A stretch of 5,021 bases of DNA from the NCBI GenBank assembly GCA_937907555.1, contig CALEST010000138.1, positions 1 through 5,021 of the forward strand, written 5' to 3'. Numbering within the stretch: position 1 is the first letter of the stretch; every line of letters begins with the position of its first letter. The translations under genes were made by a program, and so were the position numbers. The notes beneath the pieces are model-generated. The model ran no database searches. It saw nothing but the letters and a program-made list of their open reading frames with translations, and was not told where the DNA came from. This DNA comes from an uncultured Sediminibacterium sp. (GTDB lineage Bacteria > Bacteroidota > Bacteroidia > Chitinophagales > Chitinophagaceae). Of this stretch, positions 1 through 5,021 are shown piece by piece.

Positions 1-266
1 TCAATAAGTCTTGTTTTGCTTCCGTTTACATAAACTGTTCCGGACAAGGGCGGATTCAACCTTGGCACACCGTTTCCATCTGCCTGATGACAGGCCTGAC
101 AGTATAAATCATATACTTTCTTACCATTGGTCATCTGCAATATACTCAAGCCCTGCTTCGCCGGAGAAGTACCAGCTTTAAACTGTTTACCCGCAGGCCT
201 GTTTTGTGCAGAACCTGAAAAATCAGCCCCAATCAAGCAAATCAATACAATAATCAGTTTCTTCAT
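1..266 (-). CDS. Exported class I cytochrome c, 3' end beyond window
   Basis: This is the first 88 codons of a gene that runs off the left edge, and I translated it directly from the minus strand. Residues 1-20 form a signal peptide: MKK, then a hydrophobic stretch LIIVLICLIGA, and a likely cut after GSA before Q21. The Cys at residue 10 is preceded by Ile, so it is not a lipobox. A haem c attachment motif CQACH lies at residues 56-60, preceded by KKVYDLY and followed by QADGNGVPRLNPPLSG, which is the usual start of a class I cytochrome c. His60 would be the proximal haem ligand. The distal Met is expected beyond the window and cannot be checked. The start ATG lies 5 nt after the stop of the quinoprotein dehydrogenase, so the two are probably co-translated. 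By inference the cytochrome accepts electrons from that enzyme in the periplasm. The haem-binding assignment is firm; the partner is inferred. Confidence 0.9.
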   Translation of the reverse strand, partial: MKKLIIVLICLIGADFSGSAQNRPAGKQFKAGTSPAKQGLSILQMTNGKKVYDLYCQACHQADGNGVPRLNPPLSGTVYVNGSKTRLI

Positions 267-271
267 AGTGC

Positions 272-1516
272 TTATGGTTTGTAAGAAATTTTCCAGACAT
301 AGCCAGCTTTATCATCCGACACGTATACAGCGCCATCTGGGCCCATAGCCAATCCGGTAGGTCTGTGTTTGGCTGCAGACAAATTGGTAACCGGACTCAT
401 GCCGGAAAAACCATCTGCAAAAACTTCCCAGTTGCCAGTTGGTGTTCCGTTTTTCATGGGCACAAATACTACATAAAACCCTTCCTGAGGTTCAGGAGTT
501 CTGTTCCAGCTGCCATGGAAAGCAATGAAAGCTCCGTGTTTGTATTTTGAGGGAAACTGATTGCCATTGTACATCAACAAGGCATTCGGTGCCATATGAC
601 CCGGGAAGCCAACCAATGGACTGATGGCATTCGGAGCACCCTCTTTTTTACCATCACCACCATATTCAGGACTTAATATTTTTTTATTCTGAAAATGGTC
701 CCAGTAAACAAAGGGCCAGCCACAATCGTCTCCTTTTTTCACGCGATAAAAAGTTTCTGATGGAAGTTCCGCTCCTTTTTTCTGATCATACATTTCCGGG
801 AAGTATTGAAACAACATGTCTCTGCCATGAATGGTAGCATACAAATCGTTTACCTCCTGATTCCAGTCAATACCCAATGCATTGCGCATCCCTGTTGCAT
901 AACGCACACCGTCTGCTAATTGCTGATTCAGTTTGGAGGTACTGAATTGCCAGATACCTCCGGCGTTTTCAAGGATGGGGCAAGGGGTCATTCCGGGAGA
1001 CCCTTTCTGACGGTCCTTCTCCTGACAAACATTGGAGGGGGCTCCAATATTTACATATATATTTCCTGCCTGATCAAATGTAATAGACTTGGAAGCATGC
1101 TGACGCTGGTTCAACAAGCCTTCTACTACAATTTCCGGCTTATCCGGATTTACAATATCCTGATTGGCGTCTAGCTGATAGCGATATACGGTTTCATCAG
1201 AAGTAGCATATAAATAACCTCTGTATATTCCAATACCCGTTCCGGTATAATTGCCAAATGCAAGGGTATCTTCCATAATACCGTCTTTGTTTTTATCTCT
1301 TAAACGATATATGCCTTTACCATTTACCAGACGGTCCAGTTTCATGTACAAATCTCCATTCGTGTTTACGGCAATATGTCTTACCCTTCCGAAATTACTG
1401 GCAACTATCTGACTGGAAAATCCTGCAGGTAGTTTAATGGGTACTTCCGGTTGCTTTTGTGCCGAAACAGATAATAAAGCCAAAAGGCCAAAGATTCCCA
1501 ACAGATATTTTTTCAT
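272..1516 (-). CDS. Exported PQQ-type sugar/sorbosone dehydrogenase homologue
   Basis: The 414-residue protein resembles the soluble quinoprotein glucose/sorbosone dehydrogenase superfamily (COG2133-like, including L-sorbosone dehydrogenases and the AA12-like pyranose dehydrogenases), which are six-bladed beta-propellers. Residues 1-19 are a signal peptide ending SVSA before Q20, so it should act in the periplasm. Family-like segments are GFSSQIVASNFGRVRHIAV (32-50), QRQHASKSITFD with His140 (137-148), YATGMRNALGIDW with Arg211 (206-218), CGWP (265-268), FPGHMAP (304-310), FHGSWNR (333-339), and the last blade RPTGLAMGPDGAVYVSDD (385-402). Family members oxidise sugars or alcohols using PQQ and pass electrons to a cytochrome. 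The substrate cannot be read from sequence, and PQQ use is inferred. An in-frame TAG three codons upstream supports the start. It begins 26 nt after hisC with no visible terminator, and the cytochrome c gene follows after 5 nt. Cys164 and Cys179 could form a disulfide. Confidence 0.88.
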   Translation of the reverse strand: MKKYLLGIFGLLALLSVSAQKQPEVPIKLPAGFSSQIVASNFGRVRHIAVNTNGDLYMKLDRLVNGKGIYRLRDKNKDGIMEDTLAFGNYTGTGIGIYRGYLYATSDETVYRYQLDANQDIVNPDKPEIVVEGLLNQRQHASKSITFDQAGNIYVNIGAPSNVCQEKDRQKGSPGMTPCPILENAGGIWQFSTSKLNQQLADGVRYATGMRNALGIDWNQEVNDLYATIHGRDMLFQYFPEMYDQKKGAELPSETFYRVKKGDDCGWPFVYWDHFQNKKILSPEYGGDGKKEGAPNAISPLVGFPGHMAPNALLMYNGNQFPSKYKHGAFIAFHGSWNRTPEPQEGFYVVFVPMKNGTPTGNWEVFADGFSGMSPVTNLSAAKHRPTGLAMGPDGAVYVSDDKAGYVWKISYKP

Positions 1517-1542
1517 AGTATTCTATTAATTAAAACGTGAAA

Positions 1543-2601
1543 TTAAGCATTCAATTGATACCAGTCCTGCATAGCATCTACCAACAAAGTATTGTCCTGT
1601 TCAGAACCAACGGTAATTCGCAAGCAATCGTTACAAAGCTGCACATTACTTCTATCGCGCAACACAATACCTTTTGTCAATAAAAATTCATACACTGCCC
1701 TTGCCTCTTTTATTTTCACCAATATAAAATTGGCATCAGAAGGGTAAACAGTTTCAACTGTTGGCATAGAAGCAAATACTTCAGTCAATGCCTCCCGCAT
1801 ATCTACCAGCAATCGAATCATATCATTTATCTGACCTACTTCTTCTAATGCAGTTAGCACCAATTCCTGCGTTGCCTGATTGATATTGTAGGGTGGCTTA
1901 ACCCGATTCAATATCTCAATAATAGCAGTCGAGGCAAAAGCCATCCCCAGTCTTAATCCTGCCAGCCCCCAGGCTTTACTCAGGGTTTGCAATACAACCA
2001 GGTTGGGATACTCGGTAAGTTCCTGAACGAAAGATTTTTGTTTGGAAAAATTAATATAGGCTTCATCCACAATCACCAGCCCTTTAAAATTATTCAACAA
2101 AGTTTCTATATCGAGCCGTTTCAGGGAATTTCCGGTTGGATTATTGGGAGAACAGATCCAGATTAATTTGGTTTGATCGTCAATGGCATCTTCTATTCCG
2201 GATAAGTCAAGTTCAAAATTGGGCAATAATGAAACTTTTTTAACTGCTACATCATTGATATTAGCACTCACTTCGTACATGCCATAGGTTGGAGGACAAA
2301 TGACAATATTGTCTTTGCCGGGATTACAGAAACAACGGTACAACAAATCGATGCATTCATCGCTGCCGTTTCCCAGAAAAATATGTTCAGCTGCAATCCC
2401 TTTTACCATTGCCAGCTTTTGCTTAATGGCTTTCTGATGCGGGTCGGGATATCGATTGTACCATTTTTTCAATGGTGACCCCAGACTGTTTTCATTGGCA
2501 TCCAGGAACACTTTGGCTTCTCCGCTGAACTCGTCCCTAGCAGAGGAATAAGGAGTTAAACGCGCAATATTATCTCTTACCAGTGTATTTACATCAAACA
2601 T
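1543..2601 (-). CDS. hisC: Histidinol-phosphate aminotransferase
   Basis: This is a PLP-dependent fold-type I aminotransferase that converts imidazole-acetol phosphate plus glutamate to L-histidinol phosphate and 2-oxoglutarate in the cytoplasm. At 352 residues it has the usual HisC length. Visible landmarks in order are LDANENSLGSP (33-43) and YPDPHQ (51-56) near the N-terminus; GNGSDE (77-82), which binds the PLP phosphate region; PPTYGMY (103-109); SPNNPTG (151-157) with Asn154; VDEAY (178-182) with Asp179 for the pyridine nitrogen and Tyr182; SKAWGLAGLRLG (208-219) with the Schiff-base Lys209 and Arg217; and LRITVG with the substrate carboxylate-binding Arg328. Nothing essential is missing. 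It starts 7 nt after the hisD stop, behind an A-rich stretch and no Shine-Dalgarno sequence, as is common in Bacteroidota. A general aromatic aminotransferase is an alternative, but position in a hisGD operon makes HisC the clear choice. Confidence 0.97.
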   Translation of the reverse strand: MFDVNTLVRDNIARLTPYSSARDEFSGEAKVFLDANENSLGSPLKKWYNRYPDPHQKAIKQKLAMVKGIAAEHIFLGNGSDECIDLLYRCFCNPGKDNIVICPPTYGMYEVSANINDVAVKKVSLLPNFELDLSGIEDAIDDQTKLIWICSPNNPTGNSLKRLDIETLLNNFKGLVIVDEAYINFSKQKSFVQELTEYPNLVVLQTLSKAWGLAGLRLGMAFASTAIIEILNRVKPPYNINQATQELVLTALEEVGQINDMIRLLVDMREALTEVFASMPTVETVYPSDANFILVKIKEARAVYEFLLTKGIVLRDRSNVQLCNDCLRITVGSEQDNTLLVDAMQDWYQLNA

Positions 2602-2608
2602 TTTATTT

Positions 2609-3883
2609 CTATTTAGTTCTGATACTTACGGCTTTGGCATGGGCCGTTAACCCTTCTGCTTCAGCCATTTTTTCTACTGTGTTTGCAATGGAAGCCAAAC
2701 CTTCTCTGGATAGTTTTTGAAAAGTAATTTTCTTAACAAAACTATCAACACTTACGCCACTGTACATTCTTGCATAAGCATTGGTAGGCAGGGTATGGTT
2801 GGTGCCGCTGGCATAATCTCCAACAGATTCCGGTGAATAATTACCAATAAATACGGATCCTGCATTCACAATTTTTTCTGCGATACCCTCCGCGTTATTG
2901 CAGGCAATAATTAAATGTTCTGCTGCATAGGCATTCACCAGTTCAATTGCCTCTTCCATGGTATTCATTAACACAGCACGACTATTGGAAAGTGCTATGG
3001 CAGCCACTTCTTTTCTGGGCAGTTCGGCTAGTTGTTTTTCTAATTCAAGATTTACCTGATTAATTATTGCCTCAGAAGTACTTACCAGTATAACCTGACT
3101 GTCAGGCCCGTGTTCTGCCTGACTTAACAGGTCTGCCGCTACAAAAGCAGGAATAGCAGAATCATCTGTCATCACACAAACTTCACTGGGTCCTGCAGGC
3201 ATATCAATGGCAACCCCGTCCATCTGAACCAATTGCTTGGCAGCTGTTACATATTGATTACCGGGTCCGAATATTTTGTAAACAGCCGGAACAGATTCTG
3301 TACCATATGCCATTGCTCCAATAGCTTGTACGCCCCCTATTTTGAATACATTCCGGATACCCACCAATTGGGCAGTAAATAAAATGGCCGGATGCAGCTT
3401 TCCAGATTTGTCAGGAGGTGAACAAAGTATCACTTCTCTGCAGCCTGCTATGGATGCCGGAATTCCCAGCATTAAAATGGTGGAAAACAAGGGAGCAGTT
3501 CCGCCGGGAATATATAATCCCACTTTTTCTATCCCTACCGATTTTCTCCAGCATTGAATCCCGGGCATGGTTTCTACCATGGATTCTGTTGTTAACTGGG
3601 GGGAATGAAAATTCCGGATATTGGCAGCGGCTGTCTCTATGGCTTTCTTTAAGTCAGTATCCAGCAAACGAAGGGCTTCCTGAATTTCAAGCTCAGAAAC
3701 TTTAAAATCCGGCAACTGAACTCCATCAAATTGTTGCGTGTATTGCTGAATTGCAAGGTCTCCCTGCAGTTGAACTTCATTCAACACAGATTTTACTTTA
3801 GACATTAAAGTACCACTATCAGATACAGGTCTTGCAATGATGGATTCCCATGCAGACTTTTGAGGAAAAGCAATTGTATTCAT
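2609..3883 (-). CDS. hisD: Histidinol dehydrogenase
   Basis: This zinc enzyme performs the last two steps of histidine synthesis, oxidising L-histidinol through histidinal to L-histidine with two NAD+. The 424 residues match the usual family length of about 430. The zinc ligands known from E. coli HisD have counterparts at Gln255 and His258 (SQAEHGPDSQ), Asp356 (ESVGDYASG) and His415 (LTAHAKAVS). The catalytic Glu-His pair is Glu322-His323 (AAEHLI). Conserved segments include VGLYIPGGTAPLFST (121-135), KIGGVQAIGAMAYGT (181-195), FGPGNQYVTAAK (205-216), DMPAGPSEV (227-235) and GTNHTLPT (360-367). The ATG comes 2 nt after the hisG stop, so the genes are tightly coupled within one transcript. 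No frameshift or missing catalytic residue is apparent. Confidence 0.98.
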   Translation of the reverse strand: MNTIAFPQKSAWESIIARPVSDSGTLMSKVKSVLNEVQLQGDLAIQQYTQQFDGVQLPDFKVSELEIQEALRLLDTDLKKAIETAAANIRNFHSPQLTTESMVETMPGIQCWRKSVGIEKVGLYIPGGTAPLFSTILMLGIPASIAGCREVILCSPPDKSGKLHPAILFTAQLVGIRNVFKIGGVQAIGAMAYGTESVPAVYKIFGPGNQYVTAAKQLVQMDGVAIDMPAGPSEVCVMTDDSAIPAFVAADLLSQAEHGPDSQVILVSTSEAIINQVNLELEKQLAELPRKEVAAIALSNSRAVLMNTMEEAIELVNAYAAEHLIIACNNAEGIAEKIVNAGSVFIGNYSPESVGDYASGTNHTLPTNAYARMYSGVSVDSFVKKITFQKLSREGLASIANTVEKMAEAEGLTAHAKAVSIRTK

Positions 3884-3885
3884 GT

Positions 3886-4767
3886 TTACATTATCATTTT
3901 TTCAATAGGCACAACCAATATTCCTTCTGCTCCTGCCTCCTTTAATTGTTCAATAATATTCCAGAAATCATTTTCATTTAACACACTATGAACACTGCTC
4001 CACCCTTCTGTTGCCAGAGGCAATACCGTTGGGCTCTTCATACCAGGCAGCAATGAAATGATATCTTTCAACCTGTCATTGGGGGCATTCAACAAAATAT
4101 ACTTGTTGTTTTTTGCCTTTTTAACAGCCTGAATTCTGAAAATCAGTCGTTCCAGCAACTGAACCTGTGTAGGATTCAATGCGGCCTGTTTAATCAAAAC
4201 AGCCTGTGATTCAAAAATTACTTCCACTTCCTTCAGTCCATTCATGAAAAGCGTAGACCCGCTGCTGACTAAATCACAGATAGCGTCTGCCAAACCTATT
4301 CCGGGAGCAATCTCTACACTTCCACTAATTTCGTGTATCTCAGCTGTAACACCCTGACGCTGCAAATAGTTGTTTACAATTACAGGATAGCTGGTAGCAA
4401 TTTTTTTGCCTTGCAAAAATTGTGACGATGAGTAGTCCTGCCCTTTGGGGATTGCAATACTTAATCTGCATTTTCCAAATCCAAGCTTTTCTGCTATTGC
4501 TACCTGCTTATTTTTTTCGAAAATGACATTTTCCCCTACAAATCCTATATCAGCTACCCCGTCTTCTACATATTGTGGAATATCATCGTCTCTTAGAAAA
4601 AACACTTCAAGGGGAAAATTGGTTGCTTCTGCCTTAAGTTTGTTTACGCCATTACTAATGTCAATTCCGCACTCTTTTAACAGTTTCATGGAATCATCAT
4701 GCAAACGACCACTCTTCTGAATAGCCAATCTCAGCTTGTTACATTCAATGTTTGCTTTCATATTCAT
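3886..4767 (-). CDS. hisG: ATP phosphoribosyltransferase, long form
   Basis: This enzyme catalyses the committed first step of histidine synthesis, joining ATP and PRPP to give phosphoribosyl-ATP. The 293 residues make it the long form (HisG-L), which works without HisZ. The N-terminal catalytic part shows LRLAIQKSGRLHDDSMKLL (12-30), VADIGFVGENV (71-81) and ISGSVEIAPGIGLADAI (147-163), then the PRPP-binding loop DAICDLVSSGST (161-172) followed by NGLKEVEVIF. The C-terminal stretch of about 218-293, including LNAPNDRLKDIISLLPGMKSPTVLPLA and ending ILVVPIEKM, is the ACT-like regulatory domain that in known long forms binds histidine for feedback inhibition. An in-frame TAA two codons before ATG 4767 limits the start. 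A second ATG at 4761 is possible, and no Shine-Dalgarno sequence decides between them. It is the first structural gene after the attenuator, 13 nt beyond the terminator U tract, so histidine would control both its synthesis and its activity. Confidence 0.98.
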   Translation of the reverse strand: MNMKANIECNKLRLAIQKSGRLHDDSMKLLKECGIDISNGVNKLKAEATNFPLEVFFLRDDDIPQYVEDGVADIGFVGENVIFEKNKQVAIAEKLGFGKCRLSIAIPKGQDYSSSQFLQGKKIATSYPVIVNNYLQRQGVTAEIHEISGSVEIAPGIGLADAICDLVSSGSTLFMNGLKEVEVIFESQAVLIKQAALNPTQVQLLERLIFRIQAVKKAKNNKYILLNAPNDRLKDIISLLPGMKSPTVLPLATEGWSSVHSVLNENDFWNIIEQLKEAGAEGILVVPIEKMIM

Positions 4768-4780
4768 TTTTTAGTCAGTT

Positions 4781-4815
4781 AATAAAAACAAAAAAGCCTA
4801 CCGGTAGGTAAGCTT
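4781..4815 (-). terminator. Intrinsic terminator of the his attenuator
   Basis: In the RNA sense, AAGCUUACC (4815-4807) pairs with GGUAGGCUU (4802-4794) over 9 bp with one U-G wobble, closing a UACC tetraloop. A run of six U starts inside the stem (4795-4790) and continues as G, UUUUU, A, UU. This is a textbook rho-independent terminator. It sits before hisG and not after a gene, and its ascending arm is shared with an upstream competitor (see the attenuator entry). This makes it a conditional terminator. Confidence 0.9.
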
Positions 4816-4881
4816 AGTGTTTAATATCAGGATACAATACACCGATGCCTACCCGTTGGGTTGCATATGATGATGGTGTAT
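4794..4881 (-). promoter_or_regulatory. Histidine attenuator: alternative pause, antiterminator and terminator hairpins
   Basis: Four segments fit classical attenuation. Segment 1 is AUACACC (4881-4875), inside the His codons of the leader ORF. It pairs perfectly with GGUGUAU (4843-4837), with inner pairs AUGC (4866-4863) to GCAU (4848-4845) and CCC (4860-4858) to GGG (4854-4852), giving a 1:2 hairpin. Segment 2, GGUAGGC (4853-4847), overlaps the leader stop codon. It can pair with GCUUACC (4813-4807), which is 7 bp with one G-U, plus GGUGU (4843-4839) with ACACU (4820-4816). That 2:3 antiterminator uses up the terminator's ascending arm. Segment 4 (4802-4796) repeats the same heptamer GGUAGGC, so segments 2 and 4 compete for segment 3. 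A ribosome stalled at His codons would block segment 1 and free segment 2 to antiterminate. A ribosome reaching the stop would cover segment 2 and allow termination. The pairings are seen in the sequence; the mechanism is inferred from enteric his and trp leaders. Confidence 0.85.
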
Positions 4882-4899
4882 ATGTAAATTTTGCTTCAT
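4849..4899 (-). CDS. hisL: His operon leader peptide
   Basis: This 16-codon ORF encodes MKQNLHIHHHHMQPNG and then TAG. Histidines are residues 6, 8, 9, 10 and 11, so five of six consecutive codons are His (CAT ATA CAC CAT CAT CAT). Such a run just before hisG is the hallmark of a his leader peptide that senses charged His-tRNA through ribosome stalling. The start is fixed by an in-frame TAG (4914-4912) four codons upstream and the absence of another start before the His run. There is no Shine-Dalgarno sequence, only A-rich GCAAAACA. The predicted promoter ends 7 nt before the ATG, so the mRNA may be nearly leaderless. The stop codon lies within the segment that forms the antiterminator. The peptide itself probably has no function after translation. 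It has no sequence resemblance to enteric HisL beyond the His run. Confidence 0.88.
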   Translation of the reverse strand: MKQNLHIHHHHMQPNG

Positions 4900-4906
4900 T
4901 GTTTTG

Positions 4907-4937
4907 CAAAACTACATGGAAGATTCGGAAAGACAAA
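4907..4937 (-). promoter_or_regulatory. Bacteroidota-type promoter for the his operon
   Basis: Reading the minus strand, TTTG (4937-4934) and TAGTTTTG (4914-4907) are separated by 19 nt. They match the Bacteroidota vegetative consensus of TTTG near -33 and TAnnTTTG near -7 exactly at the specified positions. Transcription would be expected to start only a few nt downstream, around 4900-4905, almost on top of the leader ATG at 4899. That placement gives a leader RNA of about 115 nt when terminated. The elements are short and the region is AT-rich, so a chance match is possible, but position and spacing are right. Confidence 0.65.
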
Positions 4938-5021
4938 AAATATTTTTAAAAGAAGGGGCAGATTGGCAAGCAAGGATATTAATTGCTAATTTGGGGTATT
5001 GATTCCCTTATAAACAATACG
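4938..5021. other. Non-coding flank upstream of the his promoter, no gene seen
   Basis: This AT-rich stretch carries no ORF with recognisable features on either strand. A short inverted repeat (GGG and CCC around AATCAATA, near 4994-5007) is too weak to call an operator or terminator. Any upstream gene lies beyond the window. Confidence 0.5.

Noticed and set aside
127..348. Plus-strand ORF of 73 codons
   Set aside because: It lies opposite the cytochrome c start and dehydrogenase end, has no recognisable domain, and is explained as a shadow of the minus-strand genes.
1517..1542. Terminator or promoter between hisC and the dehydrogenase
   Set aside because: The 26 nt are AT-rich with a TTAATTAA palindrome but no GC stem with U tract, and no TAnnTTTG match was found close upstream.
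3342..3705. Overlapping plus-strand ORFs of 71 and 95 codons inside hisD
   Set aside because: They lie wholly antisense to a well-conserved catalytic gene, in two different frames, with low-complexity translations and no family features.
4445..4720. Plus-strand ORF of 91 codons inside hisG
   Set aside because: It is antisense to conserved hisG sequence and its Ser/Phe-rich translation resembles no protein I know, so it is a shadow.
4797..4808. Perfect palindrome CCTACCGGTAGG as a possible repressor operator
   Set aside because: The symmetry is explained by the terminator stem-loop and its U tract. An operator downstream of the promoter and leader is unnecessary.
4912..4917. ATG directly followed by TAG (minimal start-stop ORF) upstream of the leader peptide
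   Set aside because: It overlaps the predicted -7 promoter element, so it would probably not be transcribed. Treated as chance.
4963..4994. Possible divergent plus-strand promoter (TTG, then TAATTTGG after 21 nt)
   Set aside because: The -7 match has one mismatch and no plus-strand gene start follows within the window. In AT-rich DNA this is expected by chance.

Overview
The window looks like chromosomal DNA of a Bacteroidota bacterium, possibly a Chitinophagaceae-like member. The genes are AT-rich, their starts are preceded by A-rich stretches and not by Shine-Dalgarno sequences, and the one promoter I can recognise fits the Bacteroidota -33 TTTG / -7 TAnnTTTG pattern. The phylum call rests on these traits and on general protein character. 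The family is a guess.

Every supported gene lies on the minus strand, so the region reads from right to left. At the right end (about 4938-5021) is non-coding DNA with no gene. A promoter at 4907-4937 is followed almost at once by a 16-residue leader ORF (4849-4899) containing five histidines in a run of six codons, HIHHHH. A set of mutually exclusive RNA hairpins ends in an intrinsic terminator (4781-4815), 13 nt before hisG. Together these parts form a complete histidine attenuator of the ribosome-stalling type.

hisG (3886-4767), hisD (2609-3883) and hisC (1543-2601) follow with gaps of 2 and 7 nt. They encode the long-form ATP phosphoribosyltransferase, histidinol dehydrogenase and histidinol-phosphate aminotransferase: the first step, the last two oxidations and the transamination of histidine synthesis. 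All have normal length and intact key residues.

After hisC, where hisB would commonly be expected in this phylum, an exported quinoprotein (PQQ-type) sugar/sorbosone dehydrogenase homologue begins after only 26 nt (272-1516). Five nt beyond its stop is the start of an exported class I cytochrome c (1-266) that is cut by the window edge. The last two genes form a plausible periplasmic electron-transfer pair. I see no terminator between hisC and them, so they may be read through from the his operon.

The most noteworthy element is the attenuator. No mobile element, CRISPR array, tRNA or rRNA was seen.
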